Below, piece by piece: positions 16,155-25,256 of a DNA stretch of 48,178 bases. The position numbers were made by a program, and so were the translations under genes. The notes under the pieces were generated by a model, which was not told the DNA's origin, did no database searches, and worked only from the letters and a program-made list of their open reading frames with translations. Positions within the stretch are counted from its first letter, which is position 1, and the number at the start of each line of letters is the position of its first letter. The stretch spans positions 1 to 48,178 of the forward strand of contig JAJRSD010000009.1 in the NCBI GenBank assembly GCA_024278975.1, in the 5' to 3' direction. Source of the DNA: Bacteroidota bacterium (GTDB taxonomy: Bacteria; Bacteroidota; Bacteroidia; Bacteroidales; Prolixibacteraceae).

Positions 16155-17351
16155 CTAAACTCCTACAACATTCTCAATTCTTCGCATCATCTCTAAACAC
16201 ATTCTCCCATTATGATAAGGTGCTTTCCATGCATTTATCTTATCATTATTAATAACTTTTAAATTGGAATCGACAGCCCAAAACCACTCCCCTTTTTTCT
16301 TGACGATTATATTTTTCTGAATAAACTCCCAGCTATTAATGGTTTGCTGCAAGTATTTATCATCTTTCGAAAATTGCCACGAATTAAAAAATCCAACCAC
16401 TGATTCGGCTTGCGGCCACCAATGAAATTCCTCCATTAATCTGCCATCATCTTTCTCGTAATACAATCCACTGCACTTTGCAAATCCCTCTTTTAACGAC
16501 ACGTCAGAAAATTCCAGAGCAATCTGTTCTGCCTTATCAATAATTCCTACATCTCCTAACATTGCGGCAGCTTCACATAGTAACCAGGTAAATTCAATAT
16601 CGTGACCGTAAGAATCAATTTCAGAACGAACAGTCCAGTCTCTGTCAAAAAACAGAATTAAGTGTCCGGTTTTACGATCAACAATTTTATCAATAAAAAT
16701 ATGGATTAGTTGCTCCAACTGTTGTTTAAGGCTTTCATCTTTATAAATACGGTATAAATTTGTGTATGCTTCCAAAATATGAAGGTGCGTATTCATCGTC
16801 TTTTTAACATCTAAATCTTTGGGACTTAAACGTTGGTCATCAGTCTCTTTCCAATCAAAAGTTGTGGCTTCAAGATATCCGCCAAACTCAGTATCGAATG
16901 CATATTTTTCAATCAGCATAAACATAGAAGTTGCAATTTGCTTTGCCTTCTCATCTTGAAATGCCAGGTAATATTCTGATAAAGCATAAACAAAAAATGC
17001 CTCGGCATAAAATTGCTTTTTTCTATCCACTGGTTTTCCATTGGGCAAAACGCTCCAATAAATTCCACCATTCTCCTGATCCCAAAAATTTTCGAGCAAA
17101 ATACGGAAAGCCTCATCAGCCATTTTTTTATGTAATCCGGTAGGATAAATCCGGTAGGCTGCCGAAAAAGTCCACATAATACGAGTAATAAAAACTGCCG
17201 AAAGTGGAGCGTCAGGAAATTTATCACCATCGTTCGAAATTTTGCCAATAAACATTTTTCTTTGCGGATCGTAAACTTCATTCACCCAATAATTCAGAAT
17301 ATTGTCGGTAAGTTCGTGTTCGAATTGCCTTTTAAATTTTTTAAAATTCAA
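16155..17351 (-). CDS. Cellobiose 2-epimerase (AGE family)
   Basis: The 398-residue cytoplasmic protein is an alpha6/alpha6 barrel of the N-acylglucosamine 2-epimerase superfamily. Conserved residues match the cellobiose 2-epimerase set of Ruminococcus albus with small offsets: Arg57 (ITRIMW), His189 (MNTHLHILEAY), His250 and Glu253 (GHDIEF), His310-Trp311-Trp312 (EFHWWPQAES) and His380 (APYHNGRM). It interconverts beta-1,4-linked disaccharides at C2, here most likely mannobiose to mannosylglucose. The mannosylglucose phosphorylase (18364-19548) and sodium symporter (19572-21401) are in the same operon, as in the B. fragilis mannan pathway. It is the last gene of the operon, 15 bases after the Gfo/Idh stop. 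No signal peptide. Confidence 0.9.
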   Translation of the reverse strand: MNFKKFKRQFEHELTDNILNYWVNEVYDPQRKMFIGKISNDGDKFPDAPLSAVFITRIMWTFSAAYRIYPTGLHKKMADEAFRILLENFWDQENGGIYWSVLPNGKPVDRKKQFYAEAFFVYALSEYYLAFQDEKAKQIATSMFMLIEKYAFDTEFGGYLEATTFDWKETDDQRLSPKDLDVKKTMNTHLHILEAYTNLYRIYKDESLKQQLEQLIHIFIDKIVDRKTGHLILFFDRDWTVRSEIDSYGHDIEFTWLLCEAAAMLGDVGIIDKAEQIALEFSDVSLKEGFAKCSGLYYEKDDGRLMEEFHWWPQAESVVGFFNSWQFSKDDKYLQQTINSWEFIQKNIIVKKKGEWFWAVDSNLKVINNDKINAWKAPYHNGRMCLEMMRRIENVVGV

Positions 17352-17366
17352 AACAGAAGTTTTTAT

Positions 17367-18371
17367 TTATGAAAATAAGTTTTTATCATGTTCAGGAAAA
17401 AATATTCCGGCATCAATTCTAATCCTGTCGAGTGTTTCAATCAAATCAATACTCATCTGCCAGCTCATTTTATCGCTTTCAATTTTACCGCCATCCAAAC
17501 ATTCCATAACATGAGCAGCCTCAAATTCGTAACCCTTTCCTTTACCTTTTTTAGGATTTATTACTTGCGGCTCTTCCCCATCTTTTACAACCGTTATGTT
17601 TGTTGGCGCATGCCATTTCGGATTCAAAACCAAATATCCTTTTTCGCACCAATATTCGGTTTTTGTTGGCGAATACGACGAGAAACTGGAAACCAGATTT
17701 GCCATTTCGCCACCTTTGTATTTAAAAATCATGCTGATACTTTCCTCCGAGCCGGTTTCGCTAAAATCGACAAAAGTCTTTATTACTTCTGGCATTCCCA
17801 GCGAAGTTAAAGCTGCAAACACCGGATAAATTCCGATGTCTAACAACGAGCCGCCGCCGAGCGCAATGTTATACAAACGATTATCGGGATGAAAAGGTCC
17901 GTTAAAACCAAAGTCGGATCGAACAACTTTCAATTTACCCAGCTCTCCCGATTTTAGAATTTCCATCGCCTTTATAAAACTGGGCTGGAACATGGTCCAA
18001 AATGCCTCCATTAAGAATGTATTATTCTCTTTTGCACAGGCAACCATCTCCCCCACTTCCTTTTTATTCATGGCAAAAGCCTTTTCGCACAAAACTGCTT
18101 TTTTATTTTTCAGACAAAGCAGAGTATGTTCGTGATGATGCGAATGTGGAGTTGCCACATAAACTACATCTACTTTTGGGTCGGCAACCATCTCCTCGTA
18201 ACTTCCGTAGGCTTTTTCGAATCCCATTTCTGCCGCAAACTCTTTTGCATTATCCAGATTTCGCGAAGCTGCTGCGTATAATTTTGCATTTGGCAGAAGT
18301 TTTAAATCGTCACTAAATTTCTTTGCTATTTTCCCGCAACCTAAAATTGCCCAGTTGTATGTTTTACTCAT
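17367..18371 (-). CDS. Gfo/Idh/MocA-family NAD(P)-dependent oxidoreductase
   Basis: The protein has an N-terminal Rossmann fold ([13 protein letters not shown], about 7-19), the [11 protein letters not shown] strand, CEKAFAMN (the EKP-like catalytic-lysine segment) and [12 protein letters not shown] in the C-terminal dehydrogenase domain. The ATG at 18371 is preferred over a TTG at 18386. It overlaps the phosphorylase stop by eight bases (ATGAGTAA), which suggests coupled translation. The gene is inserted between the phosphorylase and the epimerase of a mannobiose operon, where the B. fragilis version has none. It may oxidise or reduce a sugar or glycosidic intermediate of that pathway; the substrate is unknown. 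Length (334 aa) is normal for the family. Confidence 0.85.
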   Translation of the reverse strand: MSKTYNWAILGCGKIAKKFSDDLKLLPNAKLYAAASRNLDNAKEFAAEMGFEKAYGSYEEMVADPKVDVVYVATPHSHHHEHTLLCLKNKKAVLCEKAFAMNKKEVGEMVACAKENNTFLMEAFWTMFQPSFIKAMEILKSGELGKLKVVRSDFGFNGPFHPDNRLYNIALGGGSLLDIGIYPVFAALTSLGMPEVIKTFVDFSETGSEESISMIFKYKGGEMANLVSSFSSYSPTKTEYWCEKGYLVLNPKWHAPTNITVVKDGEEPQVINPKKGKGKGYEFEAAHVMECLDGGKIESDKMSWQMSIDLIETLDRIRIDAGIFFPEHDKNLFS

Positions 18372-19548
18372 TTTTATTTCTATCAATCAATTTATTAATA
18401 TTTTTTACTGAAGCAGCAGAACGCAGACCATCTTCCGGTGTATTTATACAGTAGTCAATTAACTGATCAACCGTTGAAGTTGCAACGTGCATGCGTGTGT
18501 CCGACGAGCCATAATAAATAAATATCTCATCCTTTTCGTTTCTAATCCAGCCGTTAGAAAAAAGTACATTCGAAACATCTCCAACACGCTCATCGCCTTC
18601 GGGAGCCATAAAATAACCACCGGGGCGGGCAATTATTTTCGAGGGGTCTTTCAAATCTGTCATAAACATAAATAGCACATAACGCAAACCGGCAGCACAA
18701 CCACGTACACCGTGCGCCAAATGCAGCCAACCTTTTTTAGTTTTTATGGGTGCCGGTCCCTGACCGTTTTTCAACTCTTTTATGGTATGATAAATTTTCT
18801 CGTCAATTATTTTCTCGTCTGGAGCTTCAGCTTTTGTGATGTCGTCAACCAGTGCCCAGCCAATTCCACCGCCTCCTCCAACTTCAATAAAACCGTCTTG
18901 TGGTCGGGTATAAAAAGCATATTTACCATCCACAAATTCAGGGTGTAAAACCAAATTACGTTGCTGACCGTGGTGCGAAATAAAATCGGGCAAACGTTCC
19001 CAGTTTGTCAAATCTTTTGTACGTGCAATTCCACCGCTTGCCGTTGCTTGCGAAGTATCGCCTTTTGGTGCAGCCGGGTCTTTTCGTTCGGCACAAAAAA
19101 CGCCGTAAATCCAACCATCTTCGTGTTGAATAAGTCGCATATCGTAAACATTTGTATCAGGCTTATCGGTTTCGGGCATTGTTACCGGACGTTCCCAAAA
19201 CCGCCAGTTATCAATGCCATTTATACTTTCGGCAACTGCAAAATAAGATTTACGATCCCAGCCCTCGGTACGGACCATCAACAGATATTTCCCATTCAAA
19301 TAAATTGCCCCGCTATTTAATGTAGCATTTACGCCAATGCGCTGCATTAAAAATGGGTTGGTTTTATAATTCAAATCGAAACGCCAATGCAAAGGCGCGT
19401 GGGCAGCCGTTAAAACAGGTCGTTTATAACGTTGGTAAATTCCATTATAATTTTTTGTTACCGGCTTGTTTTTCTTCGAGAGGAACTTTTGGTGTTCCTT
19501 TTTCAATTTAGCTAACTTCTTATCGAATTGTTCTTTTGTTGGAATCAT
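18364..19548 (-). CDS. GH130 4-O-beta-D-mannosyl-D-glucose phosphorylase
   Basis: The 394-residue cytoplasmic protein is a five-bladed propeller of GH130, subfamily 1 type. It phosphorolyses mannosyl-beta-1,4-glucose to mannose 1-phosphate and glucose. Blocks include [28 protein letters not shown] sequence near 67-90, [11 protein letters not shown] (91-101), DTNVYDMRL (131-139, Asp131 at the position of the catalytic Asp reported for the B. fragilis enzyme), the phosphate-binding Arg/His region ([17 protein letters not shown]), GGGGGIGWA and [15 protein letters not shown]. Together with the epimerase and the symporter it rebuilds the bacteroidal beta-mannobiose route. The symporter stop lies 23 bases upstream. 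Confidence 0.93.
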   Translation of the reverse strand: MIPTKEQFDKKLAKLKKEHQKFLSKKNKPVTKNYNGIYQRYKRPVLTAAHAPLHWRFDLNYKTNPFLMQRIGVNATLNSGAIYLNGKYLLMVRTEGWDRKSYFAVAESINGIDNWRFWERPVTMPETDKPDTNVYDMRLIQHEDGWIYGVFCAERKDPAAPKGDTSQATASGGIARTKDLTNWERLPDFISHHGQQRNLVLHPEFVDGKYAFYTRPQDGFIEVGGGGGIGWALVDDITKAEAPDEKIIDEKIYHTIKELKNGQGPAPIKTKKGWLHLAHGVRGCAAGLRYVLFMFMTDLKDPSKIIARPGGYFMAPEGDERVGDVSNVLFSNGWIRNEKDEIFIYYGSSDTRMHVATSTVDQLIDYCINTPEDGLRSAASVKNINKLIDRNKNE

Positions 19549-19571
19549 CTCAGTTTAAACCTTAAACTATT

Positions 19572-21401
19572 TTAGTTTTCTGGCAGTTTATCCCACCACG
19601 TTTTTTTCAAAATAACAGCACAAATCACAGTTATAATAATTGTTATCCAAATTGGCAGTGTATCTTTTAAAATAACATAGATTGGAAGTGCTACTAATGC
19701 AGTTTGTGCAATTGTTCCGATTGCAATATTAAACATATCTATTTTGAAATTTTTGTTGGGAACGAAATCCGGATTTTCGGCAACTACTTTTCGTTTTATT
19801 GGTCCCCAGAAACCCCATGGATTTACAGTTTTATAAAATTCTTTTAGTGTCTCTTCATCGGTTGGTTTTGTTAAGAAAGTACCTAACAGAGCACCCACGA
19901 TAGAAACCATTAATAAATATGGGAAGTAATACAAATCAAGCGTCTCGGAAAAAACATATGGAAATATTAACGCCGGAATTAGCCCGGCAACCATTCCCCA
20001 GAAATATCCATAACCGTTAAAACGCCACCAGTACCATTTTAATACATTCGACACCACAAAACTTCCGTAAAGTGCCGATACAATCCATTGCAAAACACTA
20101 TTTACATCTTCGGCAAAAATCCCAAAAATAATACTGATTATTACCACCACAATTCCGGTGATATAATTCATATTTGTAATCTGTTTATTTGACGCTTCCG
20201 GCTTTACGTAACGCAAATAAATATCGTTAACAATGTATGCCTGAGCAGCATTTAATGTTCCGGCAAAGGTTGAGTTGAACGCAGCAAGTAGCCCTGCAAG
20301 TAGCAATCCTAATAATCCAACCGGAACAAATTCTGAAATTGCCGAAGGTAAAATTTGCTCGAAATCTATTACTCCGCCTACCATCAGATTTAAACGGTCG
20401 TAATAGAGTAATCCGAGTATTGCAAAACCGGCAATCATAAAATAGCGGATTGGCATTAAAACCACGGAAACAAACCCACTCATTTTCGCTGCTTCTTTGG
20501 GCGATTTTGTTGAGAGGATTTTTTGCATATCGTAGTTTGGTGCAGGTCCGGCAAGCGAAACTAAAACACCTTTAAATACCATCATCATAAAAAATATCGT
20601 AAAGAGTGAAAAACCGTCGGAGGCAATTTTGCTATTTACTTCGGCTATAATTCCACTCCAATCCAAATCGTTTAATGTTCGTCCAAAAAACGGAGATCGC
20701 CAGCCATCCGGTACATTTAAAGTTTCAACTGCCAGAGCTTTCATTGCTAAAATACCAATTACAATTGCAGCAATTGTCATAATTACAAACTGAAGTACAT
20801 CGGCCCAGACAATACTTGTCATTCCACCAATTATGGCATAAAAAATAGCAAAAATTGTAAATGCAATTCCGTATAAATGTGGCACATATTGTTCAGCAAC
20901 ATGAAAAGGAATATGTGGAGAAATTATATCCCAGGGAATAAAAATCATCATAAATTTTCCGAGCCCGATAAATCCGTACGCCAACATTCCGAAACACATA
21001 ACAAGTGCAAAAATCACCACAATTCCGTGCGAAAGATTACTGTCGCGCCTGTGTCCGAAACGGGTGGTTATCCATTCGGCACCGGTGGTAACTTTCGAGC
21101 GACGCAACCAGATACTCAGAAAAACCATCAGAAATATTTGGTTGAACACCGGCCATAACCACGGAATCCAAATACTTTTTAAACCATAAACAAAAAGCAA
21201 GGTAACCAGCCACATTGTACCGGATATATCGAACATGCCCGATGCATTTGATAACCCGAGCATATACCAGGGCAGTTTATTACCACCCAGCATATAATTC
21301 GATTTACTTTTCTGAGCTACTTTTTTTAAAACCAGCCCAATAACTACTGTGGAAATCAGGTAAGTAAAAATTATTACAATGTCGATTACTGTTAGTCTCA
21401 T
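19572..21401 (-). CDS. Sodium:solute symporter (SSS family), probable mannobiose importer
   Basis: The 609-residue membrane protein has a first segment VIDIVIIFTYLISTVVIGLVL and about 13-15 hydrophobic helices. The SSS motif region GGNKLPWYMLGLSNASGMFDISGTMWL (about 40-66) and GLLLAGLLAAFNSTFAGTLNAAQAYIVNDIY are characteristic of sodium/sugar symporters. It is the first gene of the operon containing GH130 phosphorylase and cellobiose 2-epimerase. In B. fragilis the corresponding symporter is thought to bring beta-1,4-mannobiose into the cytoplasm, and the same role is inferred here. A TAAATTTG element on the minus strand (21528-21521) in the divergent 146-base gap is a possible -7 box. No mannanase gene is linked within the window. 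Confidence 0.9.
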   Translation of the reverse strand: MRLTVIDIVIIFTYLISTVVIGLVLKKVAQKSKSNYMLGGNKLPWYMLGLSNASGMFDISGTMWLVTLLFVYGLKSIWIPWLWPVFNQIFLMVFLSIWLRRSKVTTGAEWITTRFGHRRDSNLSHGIVVIFALVMCFGMLAYGFIGLGKFMMIFIPWDIISPHIPFHVAEQYVPHLYGIAFTIFAIFYAIIGGMTSIVWADVLQFVIMTIAAIVIGILAMKALAVETLNVPDGWRSPFFGRTLNDLDWSGIIAEVNSKIASDGFSLFTIFFMMMVFKGVLVSLAGPAPNYDMQKILSTKSPKEAAKMSGFVSVVLMPIRYFMIAGFAILGLLYYDRLNLMVGGVIDFEQILPSAISEFVPVGLLGLLLAGLLAAFNSTFAGTLNAAQAYIVNDIYLRYVKPEASNKQITNMNYITGIVVVIISIIFGIFAEDVNSVLQWIVSALYGSFVVSNVLKWYWWRFNGYGYFWGMVAGLIPALIFPYVFSETLDLYYFPYLLMVSIVGALLGTFLTKPTDEETLKEFYKTVNPWGFWGPIKRKVVAENPDFVPNKNFKIDMFNIAIGTIAQTALVALPIYVILKDTLPIWITIIITVICAVILKKTWWDKLPEN

Positions 21402-21547
21402 ATTAATTCATTGAGTTTTTGTACAATTGACAATATTAATGAAATGATGAACATAAAGCAAAAATAAAAAATCATTTTAATTACTGTGGCGAAATATTTT
21501 GATTAAAAAATAAAAACAACCAAATTTACCGCTTCAATTTGTGAAAT

Positions 21548-22483
21548 ATGAAGAAAATACTTTTCCTTTCAATGGCAGTTCTCCTCTTGTCGTGTAATGG
21601 CAAAAAACCTAAACAAGAGAATTCAGGTAATAATCACAATAAAAATATCGAATCTCAAGTAACGATAAATAAATCCAATAAAACTGAAAATAGTGTTTTA
21701 AAAAGTGAAATGATACTTTTTAAAGGTGGCACATTTTTAATGGGTTCAGAAAACGGATTACCACAAGAAAAACCCGTTCATAGTGTAACTGTAAAATCAT
21801 TCAAAATTGATAAAACACCTGTTACTGTTGCACAATTTCGTGTTTTTATAGAATCAACCAATTATAAAACCGAAGCTGAAAAATTTGGTGATTCGGGAGT
21901 TTTTAATTTAGAGATTCAGAACTGGGAATTACTGCCCGGAGCATTTTGGAAAAAACCATTTGGTCCTGCCGGAGAAGATGCCAGCGATAATTATCCGGTA
22001 ACTCATGTTACCTGGAACGACGCAGTTAAATATGCAAGTTGGGCAGGCAAGCGTTTGCCCACCGAAGCGGAGTGGGAATATGCAGCACGAAGCGGCAAAA
22101 ACTCGCAAAACAAATTCAGTTGGGGAGATAAAGTAACAGTTAATGGCAAATATTTTGCCAATACCTGGCAAGGCAAAATAAATTCTACTGATGCTAAAGA
22201 TGGATATTTATTTACTAGTCCGGTTGGAACTTTTGGCGAAAACGAGGCAGGATTAACCGACATGGGCGGAAACGTTTGGCAGTGGTGCGCCGACAATTAC
22301 AAAGCGTACCCGGGAAGTGTAGTGGCAATTCGCGAAGATTCGAATGTAAAAGTTATAAGAGGTGGTTCGTTTTTTTTCGACCAAAATGGGGAAGATAGTT
22401 TCTCGGTAAGTGCGCGCTCGATGAACTCGCACGAAACATCGTTATTTAATACAGGGTTTCGTTGTGCTGTAGATGCAGAATAA
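21548..22483 (+). CDS. Formylglycine-generating-enzyme-like (FGE-sulfatase domain) lipoprotein
   Basis: The 311-residue lipoprotein (MKKILFLSMAVLLLSC, Cys16) carries the C-type-lectin-like FGE-sulfatase domain: MILFKGGTFLMGSENG (about 55-70), VTHVTWNDAVKYASWAGKRLPTEAEWEYAARSG, GLTDMGGNVWQWC, VIRGGSFF and the terminal GFRCA. True formylglycine-generating enzymes have a reactive Cys pair between RGGS and the AAR segment; here that stretch (FFFDQNGEDSFSVSARSMN) has no Cys. It is therefore unlikely to mature sulfatases, in line with the absence of sulfatase genes. Proteins of this type often have other or structural roles (GldJ/GldK, hydroxylase-like). It is divergent from the mannobiose operon and upstream of a Tat-exported Gfo/Idh gene. 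Role unknown. Confidence 0.8.
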   Translation: MKKILFLSMAVLLLSCNGKKPKQENSGNNHNKNIESQVTINKSNKTENSVLKSEMILFKGGTFLMGSENGLPQEKPVHSVTVKSFKIDKTPVTVAQFRVFIESTNYKTEAEKFGDSGVFNLEIQNWELLPGAFWKKPFGPAGEDASDNYPVTHVTWNDAVKYASWAGKRLPTEAEWEYAARSGKNSQNKFSWGDKVTVNGKYFANTWQGKINSTDAKDGYLFTSPVGTFGENEAGLTDMGGNVWQWCADNYKAYPGSVVAIREDSNVKVIRGGSFFFDQNGEDSFSVSARSMNSHETSLFNTGFRCAVDAE

Positions 22484-22649
22484 ATAGTTTTGAGTTTCGG
22501 ATTACAGGTTGCGGGTTATGGGTGATGATTATGTTGCACGTATCAAATAGATACAGTGTTTTGTTAAGACGAATTCTCGATTTTATATTGTTATATTTAA
22601 CGTCGATATCAAAATTTAAAAGTTTATAAATCAATTAATACCTTTAAAA

Positions 22650-23960
22650 ATGAGTAAAATGAATAGAAGAAATTTTATTGAAAAAACTGCTGTTGGTGCT
22701 GCTGCAATTACTGTAGTTCCACGGCATGTTTTGGGAGGAAACGGATTTGTTGCGGCAAACGACCGAGTTAATCTTGGCTACATTGGTAACGGTAAACAAA
22801 TTTACACTCTATTAGAAAATATTGGAGCATGCAAAGAAACAGTTGCCGTTGCTGCCAGCGATGTTTTCGAAAGTAAACTGGCAACCTTTATTGAAACAGC
22901 AAATAAAAATAATGCTGACAAAGGTGTTGATGCATCGGTAAAAGGTTATCATTATTACCGCGAACTTTTGGAGAGGAGCGATATTGATGCAGTGGTAATT
23001 GCTGCACCCGACCACTGGCACGCACAAATGGTAGCCGATGCAGCCAAAGCAGGTAAAGATATTTATTGCGAAAAACCAATGGCATTAACAGTTGCCGAAG
23101 GTCGTGCAATGGTAAATGTAACACGCAAATACGATCGTGTTTTCCAAACCGGAAACATGCAACGCTCGTGGCGCGATTTCCGCCATGCAGTAGAGTTGGT
23201 ACGCAACGGATACATTGGTGATATAAAAGAGATAAATGTTAGCGTGGGCGAACCTATTAAACAATGCGACCTGCCAACAGAGGAAGTTCCCGAAGGATTA
23301 GACTGGAACGAATGGGTTGGCCCATCACTTTACCGTGGATATAATAAAATACTTTGTCCAACCGACGCGCATAAAGATCCTTGGGGATGGTGGCGCGGTT
23401 ATCGTAATTTCGGTGGTGGTTTAGTTACCGACTGGGGAGCGCACATGTTCGACATTGCACAGTGGGCACTCGATATGGATGAGTCGGGTCCTGTTCAATT
23501 CCTGCCTCCAACGGAGCCTGCACAATCGCACGGACTTACAATGATTTATGAAAACGGTGTTCGTGTAAATCATAAACTTTGGGGCGAAAAAAAGAAAGAT
23601 GACAATGCGGTGCAAATTATCGGAACTGAGGGAAAAATTGAGGTGAGCAGAAGTTTCTTACGCACATTCCCAAATAAGAAGCTGGCAAAAGCTGATTTAA
23701 AAGAGACTGATAAACGTGTTTATTTTAGCGACAACCATTATCAGGATTGGGTTGATGCAATGAAAAAACGTAGTAAACCAATTTCAGATGTTGAGACCGG
23801 GCATCGTACTGCATCGGTTTGTAATGTAACAAACATAGCTTACGAACTGCAACGTCCGTTGCTTTGGAATCCTGAAAAAGAGAAATTTACCGGAGACCGC
23901 GGTGCAGACATGATGCTCGACCGTGCATACCGTGGAAAATGGGATTATACTAATTTTTAA
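22650..23960 (+). CDS. Tat-exported Gfo/Idh/MocA-family oxidoreductase
   Basis: The 436-residue protein begins with a twin-arginine signal (NRRNFIEKTAVGAAAITVVP), then a Rossmann domain (VNLGYIGNGKQIYTL, VVIAAPDHWHAQMVADAAKAGKDIYCEKPMALT with the EKP motif) and a C-terminal domain with WWRGYRNFGGGLVTDWGAHMFDIAQWAL. The Tat signal implies export folded with bound NAD(P), a common feature of Bacteroidota Gfo/Idh paralogues near glycan loci; some members are NAD-dependent glycosidases. It lies about 165 bases after the FGE-like gene and ends before a strong bidirectional terminator. Substrate unknown. Confidence 0.87.
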   Translation: MSKMNRRNFIEKTAVGAAAITVVPRHVLGGNGFVAANDRVNLGYIGNGKQIYTLLENIGACKETVAVAASDVFESKLATFIETANKNNADKGVDASVKGYHYYRELLERSDIDAVVIAAPDHWHAQMVADAAKAGKDIYCEKPMALTVAEGRAMVNVTRKYDRVFQTGNMQRSWRDFRHAVELVRNGYIGDIKEINVSVGEPIKQCDLPTEEVPEGLDWNEWVGPSLYRGYNKILCPTDAHKDPWGWWRGYRNFGGGLVTDWGAHMFDIAQWALDMDESGPVQFLPPTEPAQSHGLTMIYENGVRVNHKLWGEKKKDDNAVQIIGTEGKIEVSRSFLRTFPNKKLAKADLKETDKRVYFSDNHYQDWVDAMKKRSKPISDVETGHRTASVCNVTNIAYELQRPLLWNPEKEKFTGDRGADMMLDRAYRGKWDYTNF

Positions 23961-23976
23961 AATCTAATTGCACACT

Positions 23977-24014
23977 AAAAAAAGCCACCTTAAAATTAAT
24001 TAAGGTGGCTTTTT
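23977..24014. terminator. Bidirectional terminator between convergent genes
   Basis: A-run plus AGCCACCTTAA (23983-23993) pairs perfectly with TTAAGGTGGCT (24000-24010), followed by T-run. It serves both the Gfo/Idh gene on the plus strand and the ompH gene on the minus strand. Confidence 0.9.
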
Positions 24015-24032
24015 GTTGGCAAAAACTATTTA

Positions 24033-24548
24033 TTATTGAATTCCTAATTTAGCTTTTACCAAAGGTAATAAATCTAAACTTTCGTTAGATTTATAAAGAA
24101 CAATTTTTTGTCCTACATCAAAAACATAAATTAAACCTTTTTCTTTTGCAACTTCAGCAATTGCAGTTTCTGCTTTTGTAAAAACAGGTTGCAACAATTC
24201 GGCTTGTTTTTGTTGAAGTTGTTGTTGCGCAGTTGCCTGGTAACTTTGAATTTTTTGTTGCATATCCTGAATGTCAGTTACTTTTGCATTTTTCTTAACT
24301 TCAGAAGCATCGGGCCCAAGTTGTTCAAACTCAGCATACTTAGCTTGCAACTCTTTATTCATTTCGCCAATAACATCTTCCAGTTCACCCTGAAATGTAT
24401 TAAACGCAGCCTCGGCAGTAGCACGTTCCGGCATAACCTGAACCAATGCCTGCAAATCAATATGTCCAAACTTTAATGTTTGAGCACTTACAGTTACTGT
24501 TGCAATAGCAAATATAAAAACAACAGCTAATTTCATTAAATTTTTCAT
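24033..24548 (-). CDS. ompH: OmpH/Skp-family periplasmic chaperone
   Basis: The 171-residue protein has a signal peptide (MKNLMKLAVVFIFAIATVTVSAQT), a short beta segment (LKFGHIDLQALVQVMPE) and a long Ala/Gln/Lys-rich coiled coil (about 45-135, including QQQLQQKQAEL). It ends with a beta-rich body (GLIYVFDVGQKIVLY). This is the trimeric jellyfish-like Skp fold that holds unfolded outer-membrane proteins for BamA. The ATG at 24548 is preferred over a TTG two codons upstream. It is the second of two tandem ompH genes downstream of bamA, a usual Bacteroidota order. The two paralogues share architecture but little identity. Confidence 0.9.
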   Translation of the reverse strand: MKNLMKLAVVFIFAIATVTVSAQTLKFGHIDLQALVQVMPERATAEAAFNTFQGELEDVIGEMNKELQAKYAEFEQLGPDASEVKKNAKVTDIQDMQQKIQSYQATAQQQLQQKQAELLQPVFTKAETAIAEVAKEKGLIYVFDVGQKIVLYKSNESLDLLPLVKAKLGIQ

Positions 24549-24591
24549 AATCAATGTTGTGTTAAAAATTTTCGTTAAATATAGTACTAAA

Positions 24592-25104
24592 TTATTTATA
24601 TCCGAGTTTTTGAAGTACCTGGTCGCTTAGGTCGTATCTGGGATTTGTAAAAAACAGAGTAGTACCCCCGGCTTTATCAAAAATAACCGCGTAACTACCA
24701 TCTTTTGCAATCTCCTGAACGGCATTAAAAATATCGTCCTGAATTGGTTTAACCAACCCCTGACGTTTCGTAAACAGGTCGCCGTTGGGACCAAAATATT
24801 TTCTTTGAAGTTGTTTATAATCCTTCTCTTTCGTAATTATCACATCTTCTCTTTTACGTTTCATATCTTCCGAGAGCAAAACACTCTCAGCTTGAAAATC
24901 TCCGTACATCTGCTCAATTTCGGAATGCATCGACTCCAACTCTTTTTGATATTGCGATGACAATTGATCCAATTGCTGCTGGGCTGCAGTAAACGCCGGG
25001 ATATTCTCCATTATATATTCCGAATCGACAAACGCGTATTTTTGCGCGTTGGTTGCTGCAAAAAGAGTAAATATTGCAGCAATGGCTAAAACTATTTTTT
25101 TCAT
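24592..25104 (-). CDS. ompH: OmpH/Skp-family periplasmic chaperone, first tandem copy
   Basis: The 170-residue protein has a signal peptide (MKKIVLAIAAIFTLFAATNAQK), the N-terminal YAFVDSEYIMENIPAF strand, a charged coiled coil (about 42-110) and the C-terminal YAVIFDKAGGTTLFFTNPRYDLSDQVLQKLGYK body of the Skp family. It delivers outer-membrane proteins to the BAM complex. It lies 43 bases upstream of the second copy and 152 bases downstream of bamA. That gap contains a TCCGT/ACGGA hairpin (25168-25183) and the 15-mer shared with the hutH leader, so the ompH pair may have its own promoter. Confidence 0.9.
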   Translation of the reverse strand: MKKIVLAIAAIFTLFAATNAQKYAFVDSEYIMENIPAFTAAQQQLDQLSSQYQKELESMHSEIEQMYGDFQAESVLLSEDMKRKREDVIITKEKDYKQLQRKYFGPNGDLFTKRQGLVKPIQDDIFNAVQEIAKDGSYAVIFDKAGGTTLFFTNPRYDLSDQVLQKLGYK

Positions 25105-25182
25105 CTCATTATAATTTTAATTATTAAATGTATTCGATGGAACTCGCTGAATAATAATTCTCCTTTGTCCGTCAGTTTACGG

Positions 25183-25197
25183 ATGCTCGTTTCATGA
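25183..25197 (-). promoter_or_regulatory. Shared 15-mer upstream of ompH (same as 44396-44410)
   Basis: On the minus strand the sequence is TCATGAAACGAGCAT, with its 3' end 79 bases from the ompH ATG. The same word stands at exactly the same distance before hutH. Both are followed by AGCGAG at a similar distance, and both are preceded by a similar AT-rich stretch containing AAAACAT. Function unknown. Confidence 0.45.
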
Positions 25198-25256
25198 CTA
25201 CTATTTTAAATTTAACTGATTATGTTTTATCATATTCCATGCCAAAACAATAATTA

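Noticed and set aside
21548-22483. Active sulfatase-maturing formylglycine-generating enzyme
   Set aside because: The reactive Cys pair is missing and no sulfatase gene is present.
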